From the NCBI GenBank assembly GCA_035604035.1, contig DATNJF010000323.1, forward strand, positions 1-47,769: DNA of 47,769 nt, given 5' to 3'. The position numbers and the translations under genes are program-made. Origin of the DNA: DATARH01 sp035604035 (GTDB taxonomy: Bacteria; Pseudomonadota; Alphaproteobacteria; ATCC43930; CGMCC-115725). The notes below the pieces were generated by a model. It worked only from the letters and a program-made list of their open reading frames with translations. It searched no databases and had not been told where the DNA came from. Positions 1-7,623 of the stretch are shown in pieces; within the stretch, counting starts at the first letter, position 1; each line of letters begins with the position of its first letter.

Positions 1-18
1 CGTAACGGCCGATGCCCA

Positions 19-720
19 CTATCCGACAACCGTGTCGCTGACAAAGCGATAACCGCTGCGGAATTCCGTTTTTATCAAATGTTGGGTGGGTTCGCCAATC
101 GAGCGCAGCTTGGTGCGCAGCCGGTTGACCACGACGTCGATCGCCCGGTCCGTGGCCGGCCGATGCTTGCCGTAGAGGGCTTCGGCAAGCGCGGGGCGGG
201 ATTGGGTCTCCCACGGGTTGGTGGCGAAATGGGTTAAGAGGCGGCCCTCCGCTGTGGTGAGGCGAACCTTGCTGCCGTCGGGAGCGAGGATGAGGTTCTG
301 GTGCGGTTTGAAAGTTACCCCGGCGAAGCTCAGCATCTCGGCCGCGCGCGTCGGCTGCGGGATCGCCTGGCTGTTGACGCGCACGATCTGCTGCAACACC
401 TCGTTCAGCTTCACGACATCGACCGGGGTGGCGATGCACTCGGCGGCGCCGGCGATACGGTAGTCCCTTTCGCGTTCCCCATCCGGCTCGCACACGACGA
501 GGATCGGCACGCTGCTCTGTCGGCGAATCTTCAGGATCATGCCGGCGCCGCTGCCATTGGCGCGGCTAAGATCGACCACCACGACATCGGGCTTGGCCTC
601 GCGCAAAAGATGGAAAAATCGGTCTTCCAGCGCGACGGGCTCGGCCTCAATATTGCGGTCTTCTCCTCCAGGGATGGAGAAGTCTTCCCGGGCTATTATG
701 ATCGTCGTCGCTGCTGGCAT
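19..720 (-). CDS. OmpR/PhoB-type response regulator with degenerate receiver
   Basis: A 233-residue DNA-binding response regulator. Residues 1-115 form a CheY-like receiver with the candidate phospho-acceptor Asp50 (VVVVDLS). Residues ~130-230 form an OmpR/PhoB winged helix: RLTTAEGRLLTHFATNP, then DRAIDVVVNRLRTKLR as recognition helix and the FRSGYRF wing hairpin. The receiver is unusual. The acidic pair after strand 1 reads ARED, the Ser/Thr after strand 4 is replaced in LVVCEP, and the strand-5 Lys is Thr in IATPVD. Signalling may therefore be phosphorylation-independent or weak. No partner kinase is adjacent. The ATG start at 718-720 follows an AT-rich region. Family is clear; the regulon is unknown. 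Confidence 0.85.
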   Translation of the reverse strand: MPAATTIIIAREDFSIPGGEDRNIEAEPVALEDRFFHLLREAKPDVVVVDLSRANGSGAGMILKIRRQSSVPILVVCEPDGERERDYRIAGAAECIATPVDVVKLNEVLQQIVRVNSQAIPQPTRAAEMLSFAGVTFKPHQNLILAPDGSKVRLTTAEGRLLTHFATNPWETQSRPALAEALYGKHRPATDRAIDVVVNRLRTKLRSIGEPTQHLIKTEFRSGYRFVSDTVVG

Positions 721-1044
721 CTTTACGGCTCTGCGTCACTCGTACCGGCTGAAGATGACGACTGGATTAAACCCATCCGCCCGCCGCTTCCGGCTGTGTC
801 GCTGGGGGTAGGCGACGTCATGGCGATTTGAATGACGCTCCGAACGAGTTAAGTAAGTCCGCGCTACTCAATCCGTAATGGGCTCATTTCGACTGGGTCG
901 CGAAGGTTTGAAACAATTTAGAACGAATTAACACAAATTTCATAGTTAAACGACCTAGCGCTGATCGCGCCGGGTTCTAGCATCGGGGAGAGCGGCTGTC
1001 CGCAATGCTCGATACGTCTCGGGAATCTTTGGCGGATTGCCCGA
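721..1044. other. Intergenic, AT-rich region upstream of the response regulator
   Basis: This 324-base gap lies upstream of the regulator gene and downstream of the glycosyltransferase. Bases ~890-955 are markedly AT-rich compared with the flanks, as expected of a promoter. TTTA-N7-TTAAC at 917-932 is one mismatch from the CtrA consensus TTAA-N7-TTAAC. I see no convincing small gene, and no sigma-70 pair clear enough to call. Confidence 0.5.
917..932 (+). promoter_or_regulatory. Possible CtrA-like box
   Basis: The sequence TTTA, seven bases, TTAAC matches the alphaproteobacterial CtrA full-site pattern with one mismatch. It sits about 200 bp upstream of the regulator start in an AT-rich island, where such matches also arise by chance. 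It is a weak call. Confidence 0.2.
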
Positions 1045-2295
1045 TCAGCCGGTGGCGGCGAGCCGCAGAGACGATCTCTTGCCACGGCCTGCCAGCCGCC
1101 GCATCAGCCTGAGATAGGCCGGCAAGCACACGGTCTTGAGGTCGTAGCGTTCAACCACGGTGCGCCGCGCATTGGTGCGGATCTGCTCGTGGCGTTCCGG
1201 ATGGGCAAGCGCCTCGCATAGCCGGTCGGCCATGGCGTCGCCATCGAAGAAATCGACCAGATGCCCGTTCTCGCCGTCGCGAACCACCTCCTCGACCGGC
1301 GCGGTGCGCGAGGCGATGACCGCGCATTCCGCCGCCATCGCCTCCAGCAGCGACCACGACAGGACGAAAGGATAGGTCAAATAAAGATGCGCCGACGAAA
1401 TCCGCAGCATCGCCAGATATTGCGCGTAGGGCAGCCGCCCGAGGAAGTGGATGCGGTTGGGGTCGAGCTGGCCGTCGAGCTCGGCCATCATCTGCTGACG
1501 CCAACTCGTGGCGCGCGTCGGACCACGCCCGTAGCTGACCCCATTGCCGCCAACGATCAGCACCCGCGCTGTCGGATGCCGGGCGAAGAGCTTCGGGAGC
1601 ATCCGCATCATCACGTGGAAGCCGCGATAGGGTTCGAGGTTGCGTGCGCTGTAGGTGACCACGGGGTCGCGCCGCGACAGCATCAATCCGCCGGCGAGCC
1701 ACAGCTGTGTCGTCGGGTCGGGGCGGATGAGCTCAGTGTCGATCCCTTCATGGATGACGCTGATCCCCCGGCGATAGCGCTCGGGGTACTGGTTTCGCTG
1801 GAACTCGGTGGGTGTTTGCCCCCAGTCAGCAGTTTCGAGGCCCAACAGATTGACCGCGTTGCGGGTGCGCATCCGCATGCGGTCGGTGTCGCTCGGCGGG
1901 AATTCTGGGTCGAAATCGAGGTCGCTGTCGCGGGCGTGGTAGAAGAACTCGAAATAGCCGAGCAGCGGCACCTGCGGCCAGCAATCCTTGACATAAAGGA
2001 TCTCGCCCCAGCCGTTGTGGCCGACCACCAGATCGGGGGTGAAGCCTTCCCGCTTCAGCCCTTCACAAATTCGGACCACGGCGAGGCCGTTCTCGACCGC
2101 GGTGTCGAAATCGCGAGTAAAGGCATGCGAGCCTTGCGGCGCCGGTTGGGGTGCGTAGACGATCTTGCGCACCCCAGGCAGCTCGTGCTCGCGCTGCTGG
2201 GTGATGAACACCACCGTGTCGCCGTTCTCGACGAGGTGGCGAGCGGCATGGACGAACTGGCCGGGGAAATTCTGATGGATGAACAGCCAGTTCAT
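1045..2295 (-). CDS. Glycosyltransferase family 4 (GT-B fold)
   Basis: A 416-residue retaining glycosyltransferase of the GT4 type that moves a sugar from a nucleotide-sugar donor to an unknown acceptor. The N-terminal Rossmann half starts WLFIHQNFPGQF. The C-terminal half carries VVTYSARNLEPYRG, ARVLIVGGNG, RIHFLGRLPY and the acidic donor-site motif SWSLLEAMAAECAVIAS, followed by EEVVRDGENGHLV. The start is ATG at 2293-2295, with a GTG directly before it at 2298. It lies 22 bp downstream of a methyltransferase on the same strand, which suggests a two-gene unit for cell-surface glycan or glycoconjugate synthesis. The substrate cannot be told from sequence. Confidence 0.88.
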   Translation of the reverse strand: MNWLFIHQNFPGQFVHAARHLVENGDTVVFITQQREHELPGVRKIVYAPQPAPQGSHAFTRDFDTAVENGLAVVRICEGLKREGFTPDLVVGHNGWGEILYVKDCWPQVPLLGYFEFFYHARDSDLDFDPEFPPSDTDRMRMRTRNAVNLLGLETADWGQTPTEFQRNQYPERYRRGISVIHEGIDTELIRPDPTTQLWLAGGLMLSRRDPVVTYSARNLEPYRGFHVMMRMLPKLFARHPTARVLIVGGNGVSYGRGPTRATSWRQQMMAELDGQLDPNRIHFLGRLPYAQYLAMLRISSAHLYLTYPFVLSWSLLEAMAAECAVIASRTAPVEEVVRDGENGHLVDFFDGDAMADRLCEALAHPERHEQIRTNARRTVVERYDLKTVCLPAYLRLMRRLAGRGKRSSLRLAATG

Positions 2296-2317
2296 CACCC
2301 GCCATCCGCGCGATGCG

Positions 2318-2938
2318 TCACGCTCGCGAATTCCGTTTGTTCGCGCGCGCCCACAGCGCGAACCCGTCGCGGGTAACGGCGATCTCGGCGAACCCCGCCG
2401 CGGCGAGAAGTTGGTTTAGCGTGCGCGCGGTAAAACCGGTCTTGTGCGCCATATGGAGATTGCCCTGGGCGAGCGAGGCGCTGTGTCCAAAAATCATGTC
2501 GAGCGGCGAGATCGGCCCGCTCGGCGACAGATACGCCTCGTCTTCGAGCTCGTCGGCCGCGACCAGCTCGGCGATCTTCTGCAAATCGGGCATGGTCAAG
2601 AGCAGCGTCCCGCCAGGGCGCAGCACGCGCAGGAATTCAGCCAACGCCACCGGGACTTCATGCCGGTGTAGATGCTCTAGATTGTGCGACGACCAGATCG
2701 CGTCGATCGACCCGCCGGCCAGCGGCTTCATGTCGATCATCGAGCAGACGATGTCGGGGTTGACCGCCGGATCGATGTCGAGGCGCAGCTCGCGCCACTC
2801 GTTGCTCTGGAATGACGGATGCAGACGCTGTCCGACAAAGCCGCAGCCGACATTGAGCACGACCTTCGGCGGGCCGGCGGCCGCGCCTGACGCGCTCGGG
2901 CTATCGTTATCGGCAAATCCGGAGAACTGATCGCTCAC
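2318..2938 (-). CDS. SAM-dependent methyltransferase (class I)
   Basis: A 206-residue class I methyltransferase. The SAM-binding motif is VVLNVGCGFVG near residues 26-36, followed by LRLDIDP (motif II acidic residue), the VCSMIDMKPL segment, SSHNLEHLHRHE (motif IV-like) and EFLRVLRPGGTLLLTMPD. The C-terminal part carries HKTGFTARTLNQLLAAAGF, typical of Methyltransf_11-like enzymes that act on small molecules or sugars. The GTG start at 2938 has a GCGAGG Shine-Dalgarno sequence about 9 bp upstream. It is the first gene of a pair with the GT4 glycosyltransferase, so the substrate may be a sugar or glycan; this is inference. Confidence 0.82.
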   Translation of the reverse strand: MSDQFSGFADNDSPSASGAAAGPPKVVLNVGCGFVGQRLHPSFQSNEWRELRLDIDPAVNPDIVCSMIDMKPLAGGSIDAIWSSHNLEHLHRHEVPVALAEFLRVLRPGGTLLLTMPDLQKIAELVAADELEDEAYLSPSGPISPLDMIFGHSASLAQGNLHMAHKTGFTARTLNQLLAAAGFAEIAVTRDGFALWARANKRNSRA

Positions 2939-3054
2939 GCGGGATGCCTCGCGCCATGCCCGCTTGACCGCGGAGGGCCTGATCTCATGCCGGCACTCCT
3001 TAACAAACCCTCAGCATGCTTGCTACCCGCTTGTGGCCGTGCCGTGCCGTTCTG

Positions 3055-3083
3055 CTTGACGGCTCGCCTGCCAGCATTACATG
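3055..3083 (+). promoter_or_regulatory. Candidate heat-shock/vegetative promoter of hslVU
   Basis: CTTGAC at 3055-3060 and TACATG at 3078-3083 lie about 17 bp apart, upstream of hslV. CTTGA as the -35 element resembles alphaproteobacterial RpoH (sigma-32) promoters, which would suit a heat-shock protease operon. The -10 element is only a moderate match. Confidence 0.4.
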
Positions 3084-3131
3084 TGAGGTTCCCGGGAGGC
3101 CTTGCCACCCGTAGCTCGGCTCCCGCGACCG

Positions 3132-3686
3132 ATGGTTTCAGCTTCCGACAGCACCTGGCATGGCACGACGATCCTTTGCTTGCGCAAGGGCAACGAGGTC
3201 GTGGTCGCCGGCGACGGTCAGGTGACGATGGGCCAGACGATCGTCAAATCGAACGCCAAGAAGCTGCGCCGGTTGGGCGGGGGATCTGTCATTGCCGGTT
3301 TCGCCGGCGCCACCGCCGATGCGATCGCCCTCTTCGAGCGGCTTGATGCCAAGCTCGAGCAGCATTCGGGGCAATTGACCCGCGCCTGCGTCGAGCTGAC
3401 CAAGGATTGGCGCACCGACCGCTATCTGCGCCGCCTCGAGGCGATGATGGCGGTCGCCGACAAGACCGTATCGTTAATCCTTTCCGGCACCGGCGACGTG
3501 TTGGAACCCGAGGACGGCATCATTGGGATTGGCTCGGGCGGTGGCTACGCGCTCGCTGCGGCGCGGGCTCTCATCGGCATCGACGGGCTCGACGCCGAGA
3601 CGGTGGCGCGGCGGGCGATGGCGATCGCCGCCGGCATCTGCGTCTATACGAACGACACGGTCAGCCTCGAAAAGCTGACTCTCTGA
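3132..3686 (+). CDS. hslV: ATP-dependent protease peptidase subunit HslV (ClpQ)
   Basis: The threonine-protease subunit of the HslVU (ClpQY) complex, a double hexamer that degrades unfolded and regulatory proteins in the cytoplasm. The propeptide ends at WHG and the mature chain begins TTILCLRKG, the first Thr being the catalytic nucleophile (residue 12 here). The family motifs VVAGDGQVTMGQ and KLRRLGGGSVIAGFAG follow, and the C-terminal half contains GIGSGGGYALAAARAL. From ATG 3132 the protein has 184 residues, the usual size, with a normal short propeptide. An in-frame TTG at 3102 with GGGAGG only 2 bp upstream is less likely. The stop codon shares one base with hslU (TGATG), indicating coupled translation. 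Confidence 0.96.
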   Translation: MVSASDSTWHGTTILCLRKGNEVVVAGDGQVTMGQTIVKSNAKKLRRLGGGSVIAGFAGATADAIALFERLDAKLEQHSGQLTRACVELTKDWRTDRYLRRLEAMMAVADKTVSLILSGTGDVLEPEDGIIGIGSGGGYALAAARALIGIDGLDAETVARRAMAIAAGICVYTNDTVSLEKLTL

Positions 3687-5017
3687 TGGCAATGACCTCG
3701 TTTAGCCCGCGCGAGATCGTTTCCGAGCTTGACCGCTACATCGTCGGCCAGAACGACGCCAAGCGCGCTGTCGCGATCGCCTTGCGCAACCGCTGGCGCC
3801 GTCAGCAGCTTTCCGACGATTTACGCGAGGAAGTGCTGCCCAAGAACATCCTGATGATCGGCCCCACCGGCTGCGGCAAGACCGAGATCGCCCGCCGTCT
3901 CGCGCGCCTCGCGCAGGCGCCGTTCATCAAGGTCGAGGCGACCAAGTTCACCGAGGTCGGCTATGTCGGCCGCGATGTCGAACAGATCGCTCGCGACCTG
4001 CTCGAGATTGCCATCTCGATGACCCGCGAGCGGCTGCGCAAGGAAGTCACCCCCAAGGCCGAGATGGCCGCCGAGGAGCGGGTGCTCGACGCTCTCGTCG
4101 GCACCAATGCCAGCGCCGATACGCGGCAGAAATTCCGCAAGATGCTGCGCGAGGGTACGCTCGACGACCGCGAGATCGAGATCACGGTCCAGGAAAGCGC
4201 CGCGCCGCAAATGCCGACCTTCGAGATCCCCGGCATGCCCGGCGCGCAGATGGGCATGCTCAATCTCGGCGACATCTTCGGCAAGGCGTTCGGGCAGCGC
4301 GCGGCGCCGCGCAAGTTTTCCGTCGCCGACAGCTATCGGGTGCTGATCGCCGAGGAAAGCGACAAGCTTCTCGACCAGGACGGCGTGGTGCGCGAGGCGA
4401 TCGCCTCGGTCGAGGAGAATGGCATCGTCTTTCTCGACGAGATCGACAAGATCTGCGGCCGCAGCGAGCGCGGCGGCGGGGTCGGCGCCGCCGATGTCAG
4501 CCGCGAGGGGGTGCAGCGCGACCTCCTGCCGCTGATCGAGGGCACGACGGTCGCGACCAAGCACGGTCCGGTCAAGACCGACCACATCCTGTTCATCGCC
4601 TCGGGCGCGTTCCATCTGGCGAAGCCGTCAGACCTTTTGCCCGAGCTGCAGGGCCGGCTGCCGATCCGCGTCGAGCTCAAAGGCCTCGACCGGAACGATC
4701 TCTGCCGCATCCTCACCGAGCCGCAGGCGAGCCTCATCACCCAATACAAGGCGCTGTTGAAGACCGAGGGGGTCGAACTCGATTTTCGCCAAGACGCGAT
4801 CGAGGAGATCGCCCTTTTGGCCGAGCAGATCAACAGCTCGATCGAGAATATCGGCGCGCGGCGGCTGCATACGATTTTGGAGCGCCTGCTCGAGGAAGTG
4901 AGCTTCACCGCCTCCGACCAGTCGGCGGGCACCGAGGTAGTGATCGACGCCGCTTACGTGCAGGAACGCGTCGGCAGCCTCGCCAAGGACAGCGACCTGT
5001 CGCGGTTCATCCTCTAG
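3686..5017 (+). CDS. hslU: ATP-dependent protease ATPase subunit HslU (ClpY)
   Basis: The AAA+ unfoldase that feeds substrates to HslV. It has 443 residues, a normal family length. Visible motifs are the N-terminal SPREIVSELDRYIVGQ, Walker A GPTGCGKTE (~59-67), the pore loop GYVGRDVEQ (~91-99), the intermediate domain (~110-245), Walker B FLDEIDKI (~249), sensor region LFIASGAFH, LLPELQGRLPIRVEL, and the HslV-docking C-terminus DLSRFIL. ATG 3686 overlaps the hslV stop by one base; a second ATG at 3692 would shorten it by two residues. A longer open frame extending upstream inside hslV is only overlap in another frame. Confidence 0.97.
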   Translation: MAMTSFSPREIVSELDRYIVGQNDAKRAVAIALRNRWRRQQLSDDLREEVLPKNILMIGPTGCGKTEIARRLARLAQAPFIKVEATKFTEVGYVGRDVEQIARDLLEIAISMTRERLRKEVTPKAEMAAEERVLDALVGTNASADTRQKFRKMLREGTLDDREIEITVQESAAPQMPTFEIPGMPGAQMGMLNLGDIFGKAFGQRAAPRKFSVADSYRVLIAEESDKLLDQDGVVREAIASVEENGIVFLDEIDKICGRSERGGGVGAADVSREGVQRDLLPLIEGTTVATKHGPVKTDHILFIASGAFHLAKPSDLLPELQGRLPIRVELKGLDRNDLCRILTEPQASLITQYKALLKTEGVELDFRQDAIEEIALLAEQINSSIENIGARRLHTILERLLEEVSFTASDQSAGTEVVIDAAYVQERVGSLAKDSDLSRFIL

Positions 5018-5043
5018 CCGTTCGGTTGATCCCGTCGTTGCCG

Positions 5044-5676
5044 ATGGTGATTACTGATCCGTCCCGAGCCGATCTTGTCCGTCGTGCCCTATGGCTCGAA
5101 TGGCTGACAGTGGCATGGATGGCGGTCGAAGCCGCCGTAGCCATCGGATCCGGCATCCGGGCCGGCAGCCTTTCCCTCATCGCGTTTGGTGCGGACAGCA
5201 TCATCGAGCTTGCCTCCGCCGGTGTGCTGCTGTGGCGGCTGCGGGTTGAGGTTCAGCTGGGCGATCGGTTCTCGGAGGCAACCGAACGGCGCGCCAGCAA
5301 GATCGCCGGGGCGCTGTTGTTCGCCCTCGCGGCCTACGTGGTGGTGACCGCCGCATACGGCTTGTGGCGGCAGGAAGGTCAGCAGTTTTCGACTCCTGGA
5401 CTGATTGTCACGGCCCTGGCGATCCCGACGATGTACGCGCTCGCCAAGACGAAAATTCGTGTCGCCGATCAAATCGGTAGCCGTGCGTTGCGAGCCGATG
5501 CCGTCGAGTCGATTACCTGCGGCTACCTCGCCGTCGTCGTGCTTATCGGTTTGTTGGCCCAGCTCCTCGTCGGCGTTTGGTGGATCGACAGCGTCACGTC
5601 ACTTGCGCTTGTTTGGTTTCTCGTCAAAGAAGGCCGCGAAGCTTGGCAATGCGAAGGGGCCGAGGACGAGGATTAG
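5044..5676 (+). CDS. CDF-like cation transporter family membrane protein
   Basis: A 210-residue protein with six predicted membrane segments, related to the transmembrane domain of cation diffusion facilitators. The TM2-equivalent segment reads AFGADSIIELAS and the TM5-equivalent ALRADAVESITCG. Acidic residues thus sit where CDF zinc transporters have their metal-site His/Asp, but the canonical HxxxD pairs are absent. The cytoplasmic C-terminal metal-binding domain is also missing, since the protein ends soon after TM6 in a short acidic tail. Substrate and even transport direction are uncertain. It starts within 30 bp of the hslU stop, so it is probably cotranscribed with hslVU. ATG 5044 was chosen over an in-frame TTG at 5026; neither has a clear Shine-Dalgarno sequence. 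Confidence 0.75.
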   Translation: MVITDPSRADLVRRALWLEWLTVAWMAVEAAVAIGSGIRAGSLSLIAFGADSIIELASAGVLLWRLRVEVQLGDRFSEATERRASKIAGALLFALAAYVVVTAAYGLWRQEGQQFSTPGLIVTALAIPTMYALAKTKIRVADQIGSRALRADAVESITCGYLAVVVLIGLLAQLLVGVWWIDSVTSLALVWFLVKEGREAWQCEGAEDED

Positions 5677-5872
5677 GTTCGCGCCGGGAAATCCCCTTTA
5701 TGCCTGCCGCGCCTTCGCGATTTCGAAATATCGGCGCGCGATGATTTGGCCTATACCGGAAATCGATGGATCGGCTGGCGCACGGCGGCGTTTCGCGTCT
5801 GACCCATCCGCCGGGCGCGGACCCGAAATCGCGCGTCATCGCCCGAATGCCGGTCGGAGGGAGGAGAAGCAC

Positions 5873-7138
5873 GTGCTATCCGCGGATCGCAACCAGGAAC
5901 GGCTCGCACGGCGCACTATCGCGCTGGTGCTTGCCGGCGGCCGCGGCAGTCGGCTGCATCAGCTGACCGACCGGCGCGCCAAACCGGCGGTGTTCTTCGG
6001 CGGCAAGTTCCGCATCATCGACTTCCCGATGTCGAACTGCATCAATTCCGGCATTCGTCGGATCGGCGTGCTGACCCAATACAAGGCGCACAGCCTGCTC
6101 CGCCACCTGCAGATGGGCTGGTCGTTCCTGCGCCCGGAGATGAACGAATTCCTCGATCTGCTACCGGCCCAGCAGCGGCTCGACGAGGCGACCTGGTATC
6201 GCGGCACGGCCGACGCGGTGTTCCAGAATTTCGACATCTTCCGCGCCGCCCGGCCGGAATACTTCATCGTGCTGGCCGGCGACCACGTCTACAAGATGGA
6301 CTACTCCAACCTGCTCGCCGACCATGTCGGCCGCGGCAGCGACTGCACCGTCGCCTGCGTCGAGGTGCCGATCGCGCAGGCCAGTGATTTCGGGGTGATG
6401 ACCGTCGACGATTCGATGCGCATCACCGATTTCCTCGAAAAGCCAAAGAACCCGGCGCCGATGACCGGCAAGCCCGACAAGGTGCTGGCGAGCATGGGCA
6501 TCTACGTGTTCAGCGCCGACTTCCTCTATGCCGAGCTCGAGCGCGATGCGCGCGACGCGAAATCCTCGCGCGATTTCGGTAAGGACGTGATCCCGGACCT
6601 GGTCAGGCGTGGCCTCGCCGCCGCGCATCATTTCGAGGATAGCTGCGTCAAGACCACCCCCGACGCCGAACCCTATTGGCGCGACGTCGGCACGATCGAC
6701 GCGTTCTGGGCCGCCAATCTCGACCTTGTTCAGCCGGTCCCCTCGCTCGACATCTACGACCCCAATTGGCCGATCTGGACCTACCAGCAACAATTGCCGC
6801 CGGCGAAATTCGTCTTCGACGACGACGACCGGCGCGGCATGGCGGTCGATTCGATGATAGCAGGCGGCTGCATCATCTCGGGGGCGCATGTCTCGCGCTC
6901 GCTGCTCTTCTCGAGCTGCCGGGTCAACTCGTATGCGCAAACGCGCGACGCGGTGGTGCTGCCCGAGGTCGAGATCGGCCGGCACGCCCGGCTCAACCGG
7001 GTCGTCGTCGACCGCGGCGTGCACATCCCCGAAGGGCTGGTGGTCGGCGAGAATCCGGCCTCCGACGCGCAGCGCTTTCACCGCAGCGAAGGCGGCATCA
7101 CACTCGTTACGTCGGATATGGTCGCCGCTCTTGGCTAG
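5873..7138 (+). CDS. glgC: Glucose-1-phosphate adenylyltransferase (ADP-glucose pyrophosphorylase)
   Basis: Makes ADP-glucose from ATP and glucose-1-phosphate, the committed step of bacterial glycogen synthesis. Residues ~17-270 form the nucleotidyltransferase domain: LVLAGGRGSRLHQLT, AKPAVFFGGKFRIIDFPMSN, YRGTADAVFQN, VLAGDHVYKMDY, FLEKPKNP and EPYWRDVGTIDAFWAAN. The remainder is the left-handed beta-helix with IAGGCIISGAHV, RDAVVLPEVEIGRHARLN and VVDRGVHIPEGLVVGENP. The GTG start at 5873 follows GGAGGGAGGAG and gives 421 residues, the normal GlgC length; the open frame upstream of it (from 5405) is not coding. No other glg gene is in the window. Confidence 0.94.
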   Translation: MLSADRNQERLARRTIALVLAGGRGSRLHQLTDRRAKPAVFFGGKFRIIDFPMSNCINSGIRRIGVLTQYKAHSLLRHLQMGWSFLRPEMNEFLDLLPAQQRLDEATWYRGTADAVFQNFDIFRAARPEYFIVLAGDHVYKMDYSNLLADHVGRGSDCTVACVEVPIAQASDFGVMTVDDSMRITDFLEKPKNPAPMTGKPDKVLASMGIYVFSADFLYAELERDARDAKSSRDFGKDVIPDLVRRGLAAAHHFEDSCVKTTPDAEPYWRDVGTIDAFWAANLDLVQPVPSLDIYDPNWPIWTYQQQLPPAKFVFDDDDRRGMAVDSMIAGGCIISGAHVSRSLLFSSCRVNSYAQTRDAVVLPEVEIGRHARLNRVVVDRGVHIPEGLVVGENPASDAQRFHRSEGGITLVTSDMVAALG

Positions 7139-7170
7139 CGCCCTTTTCTTAAACCTGAGGTAGCGGCGGT

Positions 7171-7374
7171 CTAGAAAATCCGCGCGGCGGTCGCGTGCTC
7201 GCGCAGGAACACCTGTGCGTCGCGCCCGATCTCGCGGGCGTCGCGGGCGGCATCGACAGCGTCGAGCAGCGCCTGTTCCTTGTCGAGGTAGGCCCCATAC
7301 GTGGTGTTGTCGAGCCGCACGATCCAACGCATATCGCGGCCTTGCCAGCAAACATGGAATTCCATGACTTCCAT
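7171..7374 (-). CDS. Small hypothetical protein (DUF2188-like)
   Basis: A 67-residue ORF with ATG at 7372-7374 preceded by GGGGAGG. The sequence has a short strand-rich start (FHVCWQGRDMRWIVRLDN) followed by a helix with QALLDAVDAARDARE, then a short strand (DAQVFLREH). This layout resembles the small DUF2188 family, but the match is from memory and weak. No membrane segment or signal is visible. It is divergent from the large glutamate dehydrogenase gene and they share a 249-bp upstream region. Function is unknown. Confidence 0.55.
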   Translation of the reverse strand: MEVMEFHVCWQGRDMRWIVRLDNTTYGAYLDKEQALLDAVDAARDAREIGRDAQVFLREHATAARIF

Positions 7375-7399
7375 CGTCGGGCGGCCTCCCCGCGGCTGT

Positions 7400-7440
7400 G
7401 TTACAGCCAGGTTACATTGCCAGCAGTATCACCAATACTG
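7400..7440. promoter_or_regulatory. Candidate operator block: direct repeat plus palindrome
   Basis: Between the small ORF and NAD-GDH, GTTACA occurs twice with a period of 11 bp (7400-7405 and 7411-7416), one helical turn. It is followed by the perfect inverted repeat CAGTAT-CACCA-ATACTG (7424-7440). Downstream (7441-7500) the DNA is AT-rich. This looks like a regulator site for one or both divergent genes; the protein is unknown. Confidence 0.35.
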
Positions 7441-7623
7441 TCAACGAATTGAAGCCCGTTTTATTCTTAAATGTCACAAAATTAGGCGAAATCAGAGCCA
7501 AGCGCCGCTTTCTCGGGCAGGTGTGGCGCGCGTGCATCGCCCAAGCCAAGGAAATCCCTTGCTCCGTCCGGATCGAGCGGCGAGTCTGTCGGGCGGCGTG
7601 ACAGGGCGGTTCTGCGGCAAGCC

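Noticed and set aside
1261..2376. 371-residue ORF on the plus strand
   Set aside because: It is antisense to the glycosyltransferase gene, has an unbalanced composition, and has no family motif; long antisense frames are common in high-GC DNA.
6161..7351. 396-residue ORF on the minus strand
   Set aside because: It is antisense to glgC and covers most of it; no motif.
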